From positions 17,200,522 through 17,264,521 of the forward strand of contig JAYGXS010000001.1 of assembly GCA_036362985.1 (NCBI GenBank): 64,000 nucleotides of DNA, in the 5' to 3' direction. Of the stretch, positions 45,271 to 57,154 are shown in pieces (position 1 is the stretch's first letter; every line of letters starts with the position of its first letter). Both the position numbers and the translations under genes were made by a program. Source of the DNA: Ligula intestinalis (Eukaryota; Platyhelminthes; Cestoda; Diphyllobothriidea; Diphyllobothriidae). The notes below the pieces were generated by a model that did no database searches, was not told where the DNA came from, and saw nothing but the letters and a program-made list of their open reading frames with translations.

Positions 45271-45312
45271 TTTGGTCTGATGAAGAGTTGCTGAAAACAA
45301 TTGTTTGCCAAA
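45271..45312 (+). ncRNA. Hammerhead-ribozyme-like motif downstream of P5
   Basis: TTTGGT (45271-45276), CTGATGA (45277-45283), a 9-base stem-loop II AGAGTTGCT (45284-45292), GAAA (45293-45296), ACAATTGTT (45297-45305; T16.1 at 45305), H17=T (45306), GCCAAA (45307-45312). Stem I is five Watson-Crick pairs plus one G-U next to the core. Stem III is AAC/GTT with an AATT loop, or a 10-base palindrome between two molecules. Stem II is short (AG/CT). It lies 105 bases after the PLE frame, where terminal repeats of Penelope-like elements are known to carry hammerheads. Confidence 0.65.
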
Positions 45313-47340
45313 AAAAACTGACTTCTAATATGAAATTATTTCAGTCAGGCGACTGAAGGAAAGCACAAAGAAACGTCGCTGTGTAGGCTGTGTCCCCACA
45401 CCAAGCCACGTAGGCCTGCTAACTCAAAAGGCATTGCTGTATATGGCGAACACTGCAGCGGAGGAGTGGGGTTGGGATACAATGGCCCTGAACCGACTTC
45501 AGCGGGCTTGACTTCGCTCCCCTTCAAACTCCCTCGACCAGGAAAGAGCGTATGTGAAGGATGGCCCAGCACGAGAGCAAGAAGTACAAGGTGCGCATGA
45601 CCCGCGTCTGATTGTTCGTTTGCTAAGCAACTGCAGCACTGCAGTTGAATCAGTTCGACAATAAAGACAACCAGTCCTATGCATGGTCGTCTGCAGGCTA
45701 TTAGGTTCGCAGGCCAGCGGGTGGGTCCAAGCACGCCTAGCAAGCAAAATAACCACATGTTACTGGTGGTGTGTGCCTATCTAACGTGGTGTTGTGTTGC
45801 TGAGGGTTAACACATCATGCAGGCGGCAGTGCGGTGCTGGTGAACCGGCGCTATGAAGAAAGTATTCGGATCGAGACCGAGGATACGTCAGCATCTGCGA
45901 CTGATTAGTTGCTGGTCGGTAACGGCTAAGCAGGCTAAGAAGAGACATTCCAGCAAGAAGAGTTTGTGTAGTGCACCTCATACACCCCTGGTTCAAGCAT
46001 TTTCTCAATCGCACACGGTGGTTATAGGGTTTTTTTGGGTGGGGAAATTTGATAGGCCGGGAAGGAAATTTTAAGAAGTAACCGAAAACTGAAAAAAACG
46101 AAGTCGATATTTTTTTCTAGCGGCCGCTGGGAGTAAGCTATGCCGGATGTAAATTGAAGGTATGCTTGGCGCTTTGGGCCGCGGACCATAGTAATCTAAC
46201 TTCAGAACGGTAAGTTGGACCTCGGGTAAGTTGAAGTAGACGACCTCCTAACCAACATTTCTGTTTTCAGGAATTTCAAGAAAAATGCAATTTGATAATC
46301 GGGTTTTCCCGCAATACGTTAAAATATAATGTAGAATAGGAAAATTGACAGATATAACTCAACAATATTTCTAAATACAATAAAATAAAATGCATATAGC
46401 AGTTATTAAAGTATATTCCACCACCTATCCTAATTCCCAACCCATAAACCCACATAAGCACTGTTTTCGTAGGACAAAATGCTGGGATTAGAGATTAATG
46501 AGGTGCACTACATAAACTACTGCTGCCGAAATTCCAATAGTCCCATTTGCCTCAGCAACCATAGCTCACTCTCTAGCTCTAGCGGTAAAGTTCACTGATA
46601 CAAAGCGTCTACTCTAAAAATAACACCCCAATCGGACTTCTGGTCAAAACTAGGACATTAGGCGCAAAGTCGTCAGACGGTGGCTTGCTGTGACCAGGGC
46701 CCGATTTATTTACGAAAGATCTGAGTTGAATACTATACACTTCGGATTCAACGTTACAAGCGAAAGTAGATATAATGCTTCCAACACAAAAACCGACAGA
46801 AAGAAAATATCTGTGTTTCAAGGGTTTGCTGGTCCGCATGGCGCAACGACAAACGCCTGGAAAACTACTACACAAGATAATAAATTGCCCCAAAACGCAT
46901 TGTCATAAACGACCTGTGAAACGATGAAAAATAGGTACGAGCCCTTCGTAGTTGTGTCATACAAAAGGGGATAAAACTGGTGAAGCATGTGGTTGGGCTT
47001 CGGTTAGTACTCACATGTAGGACATGAAGGAAGTTTCGATTTAAAACACTCACAATTGTTCTTAAGGAGTGAAGGGAAGTTTAGTGAACACTTTGCAAGC
47101 GTAGAGTCCATAGCAAAGCGACTATAAGGACAAAGTTGGTAATGCGAGGTGTTTTCTGATAATTATTTTATACGAGGTCGCGACCCCTATATGGCTAACG
47201 TGGGACCTTGAATAAGTAAGGTCAACTAAGCAAAAGACAACGATGGCGATCCTTGCCTTCACCAGCCGACGAATCAGTTAGATCGACCAGCTCGGATCGA
47301 AAGAACAATGATAGCCCTGAAGATAAATGAAGTTACTCAC

Positions 47341-47454
47341 TGCCATGTCACTGGTCAGCTGCTGTAGAAGTCGTTCTTTGGCTGCTTCACCAATGTGGAT
47401 TTTATAAATGTCGTTCAAAAAGTCATTGTCCTTCAGTGTTGGCAGGGGTTTGCT
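47341..47454 (-). CDS. PIP4K2: Phosphatidylinositol-5-phosphate 4-kinase (type II), internal exon
   Basis: A 114-base, phase 0 exon of 38 codons: SKPLPTLKDNDFLNDIYKIH, then IGEAAKERLLQQLTSDMA. It matches the PIP4K segment 'KELPTLKDNDFI..G.KI.I....K..FLEKLK.DVEFL' that lies between the DLKGST motif and the catalytic MDYS. The acceptor is a T-rich tract ending in ag at 47456-47455; the donor is gtgagt at 47340-47335, a strong consensus. It continues directly into FLQENNLMDYS of the next exon. The upstream N-lobe exons (ATP-binding Lys, DLKGST) were searched for on this strand up to 64000 by eye and not found, so they may be outside the window. Confidence 0.92.
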
Positions 47455-48319
47455 CTAAAAAAAAGATAGAGAAGACTTGCAAAGAATGCAAAGAGGTAAG
47501 AAGACAGACAGGCGCACCGGACCTGACCGGTTTAAAGCTTTTTTAAGGGAGTACCGGGCTGGGGGAGGGGGGGGACACCAGACGCCGCAACATCAGAAGT
47601 GGGGAAGAAAAAAGGCACCTAGTCGGGAAGGCGATGATGGAGGAGACCTATTCATAGTGGTGGTCACAAAATTGTTGCTTGCGGGGAAATTGCAGTTAGT
47701 AATCAGCCTAAGAGGGGCAAAAGTAGGAGAGAGGGCTCGGTGAACAACCACTCTATATTGGTAGTGTGAGGCTGCAGTTTCGAAATGCCTGAGCATTTAC
47801 AGCAGCAACATCTACAGAGTAATTCAGATGGCTTCAACGTTAATTATGTGCACTTGGTGGCAGTTGACGACTTGTTTTTTTCTTTGTGGCACGGCGCCCA
47901 CCCCAGCTCAGGCGACCGGTCAGGCAGGCGGTAGAGGGGGGGGGGCGAGTGAGGTCGACCCTCAGCTTATTTCTTTCCTCACTTGAAACAATCTGATGTG
48001 CTTGAAGCTAGCACGGTGCACTAAAAGCTGTGGTTTGGAGGATTGCCACCGGACAGGATAACTCGGGAACCACAGTCACCTCAGTGTGTCCTTTTGAGTG
48101 GAGTGGCTTGCTGCGGGCTGAGAGTCAGGCTGCAATGGCTCCTTCTTGGTGCGGCCTTCATGGCGCTCCCGCACACACGGGAGCCTACATAGCAAGGTGG
48201 TGGGACGCGTGTTAGAGTGTGTTTTGCGCACACCGCCTGCGCCCTCTCTCACCTCTGATCTTCTCGACTTCGTCTTGATATGTGGGTTCAGGTGTAAGAG
48301 TGGTGAGAGACCACAGTCA

Positions 48320-48355
48320 CCGCATCTACCTTCAGCTTGCTGAAGGTAGATGCGG
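48320..48355. repeat. Perfect 17 bp inverted repeat with 2-base centre
   Basis: The left arm 48320-48336 (ccgcatctaccttcagc) and right arm 48339-48355 are perfect reverse complements around TT. It sits inside the dispersed repeat shared with 15000-15560, where the corresponding place has only 'cagcttgctgaag'. The longer palindrome is therefore specific to this copy. Confidence 0.9.
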
Positions 48356-49664
48356 TAGACATCGCCGAGAGCCACGGTCGAACTGTCGGTGGCAGTTTGC
48401 AAACATAGCGAATTTTCCTGGCCACCGAAACCCCTTTCGATTAAGGTACTTGCATGGACTATTGCGTTCAGAGTCACCCTCAGCCTTCTGATGGAAGCCG
48501 ATACAGTTCGTCGAGGTGCCACTAAAACAAACGCGGCTCCCTTATTATGGTGCGACATCGGCACACGGCCGAATGACCAAGTACAGGTACCGCCTATGAA
48601 CCCATACCGAACGCAGAGGACGGGAAAGGGACGAGCACTGTGACAGGGATCACTGACTTATTACCTTAATTCTCGAGCCAATGACTGCAAAAATGTTGCG
48701 AAGAATTGAAAAGCGCGCACCGGCCGGTCTGACACAAATACCTTCTTGATAAGGTTGTCACTAGTTATCTACGTAAAAATTGTAGACAATATCTCTCAAT
48801 TTGCTGAAGAAAACCAACTTTCCTGTGGCCAACGGAAGGTTTCAGCACCGGATAAGGTCTGCTGACAGCACTACGGACCGACCACGTGCCCGCGAGTAAT
48901 TGCTTGGCAATGATCAGAGCCAAGGCAGACAGTGAGCACAGTCCTGGCTTGTGAGAGCGCGACCACTGCATTCGCGCCTCTAGGCGCTGCCAAAAGCCAA
49001 TCCGCCTCCAAAGGCTTGATGCGCACAAGCTTCCGTTAGGCGAAGCAGTAAACCACCTCTACCAAAACGCTACAAAACACCTCACACATAACGTTACAAA
49101 CCGCCTTTGTTGGAAATAAAACACTACAGAAATGAAGAAACCTATCCACGGATCCGTCTGCCAAGGGTTCGCTGACGAGAGTAAGTCACAGCAGGCACAA
49201 ACCCAGAGACTGTAATATCAGTTAAAGCCATTCAACCAGCGAATAAGGTCGGGTGTGCATGAATTAGCGGACCACTATATTTTGCACAACCGCATCGCCA
49301 GGTGGCACCACCTGTGAGAAAATGGCACTGCCGTCTACCATACTGAAAATAAAAGTGCCGAAAGGTATTCAGAAATTGGGAGTTCTTTAGCGGACATCAA
49401 GATTTTTTCTGAAATCAATTAAATATACCGGGTTTCATTGATATGCCTTCAGTGAGCATATTCAACAAGGATACCGCAAAGTATACTGCATTTTCCGGCT
49501 GTTTTAAATATTTAGATTTCATATGATAATTAATATATAGTGAAAGAATCCAAATACTGAAATAATCACAGTATAGGCCGCATAAGTAAACAGGTTCATA
49601 GCTTGTGCGTAAAAACTGTGATTCGCAAAACTCTCTAGACAGGAACTCTGGGAATTTTAATAGA

Positions 49665-49795
49665 AGAAAACAAGGGAGACTGTGATGGCTTTTCCCATTC
49701 TCGGAACTGGCGGTTCGCACCAGCCTCGCGCTAAAGTACGGCTAACGGGTGACGTCCAATAATCCAAGAAATGGCCCCGCCAGTCTCACTTGTCT
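49665..49795. mobile_element. Head-to-head SINE remnant pair
   Basis: The left end reads 'caagggagactgtgatggc' (reverse complement of the SINE block end) and the right end 'aagaaatggccccgccagtc' then 'tcacttgtctctg' (plus). Both ribozyme cores are largely lost. This is the third inverted arrangement of this family in the window. Confidence 0.5.
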
Positions 49796-52209
49796 CTGTA
49801 AATAACACTTACGGATGAATAGATATCGTTGCTGTACGAACGTGTGTGTGGGCTTCAGACCGAAATGACGTACTGAAATGCTAAGGCCTCTGTTCCGTCG
49901 TGAAATCAAAAAAAAAATCAGTAAAATACGTCACCATGAGTCTCTGAAAACATTATTGAACTCTAAGGAATAGATGGGAGGATGCCTATCCCCAGCAGTT
50001 CGACTATAACATTTCAAATAGGTTACTGTGTTGCGACTTTGTTTTCTTATCCAACGAGACAGTGAAGACGTCGCTAATGCTGCACGATCCGACCAATGAG
50101 GCTGACTATAGCTAATTAGACAGCAGGTGGCGCCCAGATAAGGCCGATGATGTTCGAAAATTTCTTCACTGGCGGTAGTTTGGAAGTGCACAATTTTTCG
50201 AACGTCTAGGTTGCAATTAGGCAAAGTAGTGAAAACTTCGAGTAGGCAGTAGCAGACTCTTGGTTTGAACAAAAAATAGACGTTATAGATCCAGCCTTTC
50301 AATCTTGTTAGAACAGGTAATCGGTTAAATGTTGGAGGCCATTGTCTTTCCAACGAAGTAAGCCACACAGGTGCTGTTTTGGGTCACAGATGGCAGCCGG
50401 TGATGTAACCAGAGGCACATGAGCAACAGCAAACATATGGGTATCCAAGAGATTTGGCTAAATTTAGCTCGCATCTGCACGCAAAACGACCAGCAATTTG
50501 ATAAGACAGGCATTGCTCACAGGACCACCCTGACTAAAAAGCTTAACCCTTATTCAGGTCATAAAAATCTAGCAACCAATGGGAGAATAGAGTGTAGCCG
50601 ATGGAGGTCGTAATGAAAGTACAGATGAGAGAACGATTGAGCACAGCGGCAGCATTCTGCCTTAGAGCACAGCTTGTGCAAAAGGCGGAGCCTTGCACTA
50701 AATAAAGGTTTAAAAAACAACGTGAGCGAAAAACATTACGACCTGTTTTAGCTTAAGATAATAAATGATGGAGTGAGGAAAGTACAGCCAGATAAGCCTA
50801 TGCTATTCTCCAGCTGGGGGGCTTAAGATGAAGAAATCCACTACGTGCTACCCTTGAACGATATTGGACTATCTCAAAAATCCTAAAATCTAAGTGCCCA
50901 ATAGAAGGCATAAGGAGATTCACGATAATTCGAATATTACACATGGGCCGGAGCCAACGAAAACACCCTGCCGAAGACCTAGGGAGTTGAGTGAAAAGTC
51001 AAAGCGCCGGAATGAAAGGATGGCAAGGCTAAAAATATTGAATTTTGGCTATAATCGAAACAACCTTCGCACTTAAATATGTCTGAAAAATAGGACTCCT
51101 GCCGTAAACGAAACCGATACATCAGCTCATGCCCCAGTCTGTCACCGGACATGAAGTGGAACGACTTTTGAGAATCCTCAGTTACATATGGAAAACAGCT
51201 GGATAAGTCGGAGTGAAGAAAGACAATAGACAATCCGTAAAATTATGTAGGGAAAGGCCTCTTTCTAACGATTATTGGTTCGCGGTCTGTTCACCGATAA
51301 ACCGACATGGAAGAAGTACGCATGCAGCAATAGTTGGACATTTCCGCTTCCGGGTGGAACGACGCTGGACTGACTAAAAACACGAGAAAATAGTGCGAGT
51401 ACGCCAGTCTACAAGTACATGGAACAACTAATCCAAATTCACGCTAATCGTTCAGCCATTGGGGGGGGGGTGAAATACCCCTCAGACAAATCGCAGCTGT
51501 CTTCAGGTCATCGGAAAAAATTATTAGTGATTCACTCCGCATATTCATGTTGTTTAAGCATAATGCTGGGGGTCCTTTTTAGATGAGTGGCTACTTCGTA
51601 GGGAGTGCAGTAGAACGTCCACTTGCTTCTTAATATTATGAACGGGGGCTCGTAGAATGGAGAAAAACCCATTCCACGAGGACCCACTAGAGATGTTTAT
51701 CAAGTCTCGAAATAGGCAGGATACCAATGAAAATCTGTTGTGAAAACCGTTAACGATGTCACAGCAAACTTGGACAGCAACAAAATAGAAGGATAGCGGG
51801 ATAACGACTGGCTGGTGCGGAACACGCCGGATGCAGTGCCCTGCGAGTTTTAAGCTATTATGGCCTACAGAGGACAGAGTTGCGAGTGTAGTGTGTTGTT
51901 AAATAAGTTGTGTAATACATCAATGATGCCAGCACAAAGTACTTCCGAGCTGTTCGATGTACATACGAGCATCTGCTGGGCTGACGATGCAGGTATTCAT
52001 CAACACATCGAGAACAGGGGGCAAAAAGGATGAAAAACCTTGTCACCCAGACCTCAGACAGTTAAGAGGGTATTTTGCCATGCTTTTAAGGCTGGATGGG
52101 GCGCAAGCGGCCAGAGCCTGGCTCAGACCCCCGGACTGGGAGTGCGGCGTGAGCATGTACCTACGCGTGCCCTCAACGTCCTCTTCCTCCCCCCCCCCTA
52201 ACCTTATGT

Positions 52210-52340
52210 CCGGCATTTCCTATGGGAATGCAACCAGAATAACGCCCGCCATTCCTCGATCTGCCCCCCTCTCCCATGTTGATCCAGCGCATTTACCCCG
52301 TGGCACGTATAGGGATCGAAGTGTCCGCGCCTGCTGAATA
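52210..52340. repeat. Short dispersed repeat shared with 16185-16300
   Basis: 'ctatgggaatgcaaccagaa', 'ccatgttgatccagcgc' and 'ggcacgtatagggatcg' correspond in order to 16185-16290. It lies immediately before the truncated LINE copy. Confidence 0.4.
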
Positions 52341-52344
52341 ACCA

Positions 52345-52592
52345 CCGCATGCTCCGACCTCTACCATCCATACCCGACTGCTGTCCCGACTGCGGCGTCT
52401 CGCCGCATGACTGCCGTCATCTGTTCGTCTGCAGTTCTCGGCCAGGCACCCACCTCACTCCCGCGAACCTGTGGCTCAAGACGGTCGAGGTCGCGGCTTT
52501 TCTCCGTCTCCCAACTACTCCCAGTTTGGATTCCGGCGGGGATTCCTGATCCACCAATGGGCTACGACACACACACACACACACCTCTACCA
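52345..52592 (+). mobile_element. Jockey/CR1-type LINE, 5'-truncated copy
   Basis: Encodes the extreme C-terminus of the LINE at 58730-62265: 'PDCCPDCGVSPHDCRHLFVC', 'SSRPGTHLTPANLWL', 'VEVAAFLRLPTTPSLDSGGD', then stop, 'ggctacgaca' and a (CA)n tail at about 52569-52586. The match begins within 'catgctcc' at about 52348. The shared 3' end, including the stop, UTR and CA tail, fixes the 3' terminus of the family. Confidence 0.85.
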
Positions 52593-52984
52593 TCTTAGCA
52601 GAAATACCTCGCAAAGGATCAAAGCAAAATCATGTGAATGAAAAAAAAATCGCAATTGACCCAGTATTCTACTGGCCAGCAATAAGGACAGTCGGCCTGC
52701 ATTAATTAGAGCGCGTCGCAGCTGCAGTTTCAATTCTTTTTTAGCTTGAAATCATATGAGGATGAAGAGAAGACGACCGGCTTGCAGTCACGCCAATGGA
52801 TGGATTAGCAGAAGGTAAGGGCAGTTAGCTGTCGAAGCAAATACATCTGAGCGAGAAAATAAATGCGAAAGAGGAGGCAGTCCAATGAGAAAATTAGGGC
52901 GCTGCAAAAAAGCAGACTGGAAGTTTACCGATTTGGGAAATGACTTTGAACGAGAGACGTTCCTATGGATAGACGTTTTCTAAA

Positions 52985-54690
52985 ATAGTAATTGTGGATG
53001 ATGAAGACGCTGAAACGGTTTCTATGGCATTGGGGAGAAATGCCCAAAGCAATAAGTGCAACAAAGCAAAATTCCACTTTTTTCTATTTTCGTTTTCAAA
53101 ACATCGGGCGCTAAACGTACAGGGCGAGTGGTGTGTCAAAAACGGAGGGCTGAAAATATACGAAAGTAATCGCACGAAGGAGATATAAGTCACGCGCAGT
53201 CTTTGTACGTAAATTCCCATATTAATGGAGAAAAGTAGACTGAATAGTAGGCCAAGTCATCCGACACGTAAAACCAGGAATAAAGATAGCCTGCGAGCTC
53301 ATATAACTAGTCAGTGACTAGAAACTACGCGCTGCTTTACAAGAAGACAGAGAGTTCTTCCAAGTGTGGCGTTTATAGCCACACTAACGTATATGCCCAG
53401 TCTAAGATGCCAAATCTCTTTCGAGTCGGGAGAGGAATAAGACCTATTGGAACAAAAGAAGAGAAGAACAAAATTTTTGACCAGACCAATCCAATTTTCG
53501 AGTGGTCAAATTCAGTCTAGCCAGTGTTGAAAGCGCAATAACCGGTGCAAATGCACAAATAACTTAAGGCCCTGTACATTTGCCACATGCGGTTTAAGGG
53601 CATTCGATTGCCAGTGCAGCCAGGTACCGCGGCCACTACAGAGGCTTGCAGAAGGATCAGTAGAGGCAAACTCTGGAAACAACACTGTTGGACTACATTT
53701 TTAACTTCTTTGAGGCCACTCCTGCTATCCAAGCACAGCTGCAGCCACATTTCACAAAACAGTGACGTGCGCACGGCTGCGTTTAAGGACTCACGCAGAC
53801 CCGGGGTGCTCAATCATCACATGTTTCGAGCTAACGATACAAGATAAGTGCAGCCTGAGCTCTATCGGTTTCACAAAGCTGGGGCAGAGTCCCCCCAGCA
53901 AAAGTCGGCTTCTATACGCGTTAGCGAAACTCGTATTTCAGCGGGCAAAATGTGCAAAACCAATTGCCAACCAAATTTCTGCAGATTTAAAAACAGTGGG
54001 CGACCCACAGTCTGGATGACGTCAACGATGAGTTACATCACTGGCTCATGAAAGAACGTGCCGGTGACCTGCGCATAACCTTAGTAGCTATGACGCAGAC
54101 CTGTGCAGGTTTCACGCCAGCTCATTCCACAGCCATGGCGTTATGACGATGAGCATAGTGACCACGGCTTATGCGGATTCCGAATGAGGGTGCGATAAAG
54201 GGTAAGCGAAATTCGACAGTTGAGCTTGACCGCTATTCCAGAGGACGATCAGATGACTTTCCAAGACAAAATGTCTATCGTGTATTGGTATTGTTTCAGA
54301 AGTGTTTCATTGTTTACAGGGTGAGGAATAAGTATGAGTCCCATCAACATCAAACACTCTTTCCCCTTTCAGGTGCTGGCATCTTGTCCAAAGCGAGCCA
54401 ACTGGGAAGCACAGTGCAGCAAGTAACTGATGGGACATAAAACTTGTGCCACGCACGACAGTCAATCCCTCGTTTCGGACAATGTACACCCTGTGGCCTA
54501 TGGCGAGCTGCGTGTCAAAATGAGCACTTAAGCGGGAGTTAGTTTATAGTGATAGCAGTAGCAGTAGCAATATATGTGCCGCACTCTCTCCTCAGATACA
54601 CACTTGAGGCCGATGTGTGAGGGAGCCAATAAGACTGGAGGCACGATTGTGCCTTGGATGAGAGATGCTGCTGGTCTTCTAAAATCAGTG
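52985..54690. repeat. Diverged tandem duplication, left unit
   Basis: Aligns in order with 54700-57090. Matching blocks include 'gaaacggtttctatggcatt', 'ttcccatattaatggag', 'actgaatagtaggccaagtc', 'tatgcccagtctaagatgcc', 'gcggtttaagggcattcg', 'ccaggtaccgcggccactac', 'gcgttatgacgatga', 'gaggaataagtatgag' and 'caggtgctggcatcttgt'. No coding frame is shared in register between the two units, so it does not look like a duplicated gene. Confidence 0.7.
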
Positions 54691-54699
54691 ATTTTATCT

Positions 54700-57090
54700 T
54701 GAACACGCTCAAACGGTTTCAATGGTATTGAAACGCAGAAACGGGCAAAAAAGGTAACTGCAGTACAGCGAAATTCCGTTTTTCTAGCTTTCAGTTCTCG
54801 AAAAGCGTACAGAACGGATGACGTGTCACAGTGGGCTCAAATGTGTAAAAATAATTGCACAAAAAGAGAAGGCATGGGCGTTCTTTGTATATGAGTATTC
54901 ATATTAATGGAGGATAGAACACACGCAGTTTCTCGATGACTCACTAAGTTTGCATATGGCAATAGGGAAAGGGGTATCAAGAATTCAAATTATAATTTAG
55001 CGAGAGGTAACCAATTACAATTGACAGTTCCAAAAATAGACCGGCCTACACGCATTCTAATTTCTGAACTACCGACGAGCGTCATGAACTCAGTGCTAAT
55101 ACCCCCTAGTTCGGAGATGTTGGTCATGATGTGGGGGTTGTTCTTGGAATATCAGTATTCGGTCCTCGTCAACGAAGAACAGCGGTTCAGTTCTTCATTC
55201 CTACTACAACAGATCTTCTCAAGTGGAGATAGGAAGTGCGTTGCATCGGCAAGGTACACTAAATCATGCATTATTAAAGTCATATAAGGTAAATGAGGAT
55301 CGTTCTTTTTTATATAACTGCCTTCCAGAAATATTGATCGGTGTACTGAGCTCGAAGGATGGCGCTCAAGCAGTGGTGATCAATTACCTTGATTTTTACC
55401 CCATCTACGCGCACAGTCCATCAAACAACACTGTGAAAAAGGATTGAGCGGACGAATGCATGGGACACACGGATCTTTCTGGCGACGGAGGTGTAGCGTC
55501 GGATCCATAGGCACTTTTGGAAGATTGAGAAAGCCCGGGCAGCAGCATCGATTCGGAGAACAATATCGTTTTCACCCTTGGGACAGTTCCAATTAGGGAT
55601 CCTGGTCCCCGATTAAATATCGGTGCAATACTACCCGTCTTCAAGCTTCGACTCTGAATAGTAGGCCAAGTCACCCGACACCTCAAACCAGGAATAAAGG
55701 CACCCAGTGAGCTCATATAACTTATCAGTGACTAGAAATTATGCGTTGCCTTACAAGAAAACCGAGGAAGTCCCTTCAAGCGTGTCGCTTATAGCCACAC
55801 TGACAGATATGCCCAGTCTCAGATGCCAAATCTCCTTCCAGTGGGAAGAGGAATAAGACCCTTTGGAACACAAGTAGAGAAGGAAAAAAGGTTTAACTAG
55901 ACCCTGTGAAAGGTTAAAATTAGATCTTACCAGTGTTCACAGCGTAGAAAACGAGAGATCTGATGGCGGACAAAACCATGCAAAAATAACTTAATGTACT
56001 ATTTGTTTGTATTTGGGCTCTAAAATATGCCAAATGCGGTTTAAGGGCGTTCGATTGCCAGTACAGCCAGGTACCACGGTCACTACAGAGGCTTACAGAA
56101 GGACTGAGGGATCAGTAGAGGCAAACTTTGGGAACAACACTGTTTGCTTGAATGTTTCGCTACTTTGAGGCCACTCTAAGCACAACCGCAGCCGCATTTC
56201 ACGAAACACCGGCGTGGGCGCGGTTGTGGTTACGCATTTCGGTCCCCGAGTATCACACATTTTGAGCTAGAGATACAAGAAAAATGCAAAAATAACTACA
56301 GTCAAACGTAGTCTATCGGTTTCGCAAAGCCGAGGCAGTGTCCACCCAGCAAAAAATTGGCTTCCAGCTGCCTTAGCGACATTCGTGTTTCAGTTAGCAA
56401 AATGTGCAAAACCGATTGCCAACAAGTCGCTCCAGTTTTCAAATTAGAAGGCGATCCACAGTCTGGCTGACGGGAACGATGAGTTGCATCACTGCCCCAT
56501 GAAAGAACGTGCCGGTGATCTGCGCATTACCTTGGCTGCAGTGAAGCAGACCTGCGCTAGTTAACGCCAGCCCATTCCACAACCATGGCGTTATGATGAC
56601 GAATAACGTAATGACCACGGCTTGTGCGGATTCCGAATGAGGATACGGTGAGGGTTAACGAAATTAGACCATTGAGCTTGAGCGCTTTTCCAAACGACGA
56701 TCATACAACCTTCCAGGCCATGATATCTACCGTGTATTGATAGTCTCAGAAAGCGTTTCATTGTTTACTGTGCGAGGAATAAGTATGGGTTCGACCAACT
56801 TTAAGCACTTTCCCTCCTTCAGGTGCTGGCATCTTGTAAATACCGAGCCGACTGCGATTACAGTGGATAAAATAGCTGAAGAGACATGATAGCTGTACAT
56901 GAGGCGTCTCACGCACGACAGTGTACACCCTGCGACATTTTGCCAGCTGCGTGCGGGAACAAAGACTTAGGCAGGAGTTAGTTTACAGCATCGTAGTGGC
57001 CATATATGCGCTGCATGCTCTTGTAAGAAGCTTGAGACTGATGTGTGACGTTGCCAATACGTCTAGAGGCAGGATCGGGCGCAGATGTTT
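54700..57090. repeat. Diverged tandem duplication, right unit (with insertion)
   Basis: Corresponds to 52985-54690 but is interrupted between about 54920 and 55645. That extra block contains an RTE-like fragment at 55440-55590. After it, 'actctgaatagtaggccaag' resumes the alignment with 53232. The rest follows the left unit to about 57080. Confidence 0.68.
55440..55595 (-). mobile_element. RTE-like fragment (R6)
   Basis: Minus strand matches R2 32070-32210: 'gaatcgatgctgctgcccgg', 'gctttctcaatcttccaaaa', 'ctatggatccgacgctacac', 'gccagaaagatccgtgtgtc'. This is the RIDAAR.FSI.R..LWIRR...RKIRV segment only, cut at both ends. Confidence 0.7.
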
Positions 57091-57154
57091 GGCGTGGTGC
57101 GAAACTGCACGTAGGCGTGCCAGCATCGAGCTGCATTTCTGACCGAGAGCAGGC

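Larger units (their letters stand above)
38724..47340 (-). other. PIP4K intron (8,617 bases)
   Basis: A phase 0 intron. It holds SINE remnants at 39.3-40.1 kb, the complete SINE copy C at 41.5-41.8 kb, a short dispersed repeat at 42.83-42.99 kb, RTE-like fragment R5, telomere-like variants at 44.26-44.46 kb and Penelope-like fragment P5 with its hammerhead motif. 40080-41390, 41880-42820 and 45350-47340 hold nothing I can classify. Confidence 0.85.
47455..52080. other. Upstream of the kinase exon; repeats only
   Basis: Probably another kinase intron or its upstream region. Contains G runs at about 47569-47575 and 47937-47946, the dispersed repeat at 48240-48460 (shared with 15000-15560), a 36-base palindrome at 48320-48355 and a SINE remnant at 49665-49795. 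49800-52080 holds nothing I recognise beyond a G run at 51462-51471. Confidence 0.5.

Noticed and set aside
45345..45758. 137-codon minus-strand frame
   Set aside because: Repetitive-looking composition and no domain; the overlapping second minus frame is equally open, so there is no evidence of coding.
48076..48564. 162-codon minus-strand frame
   Set aside because: It runs through the dispersed repeat shared with 15000-15560 and across the palindrome, and has no recognisable domain.
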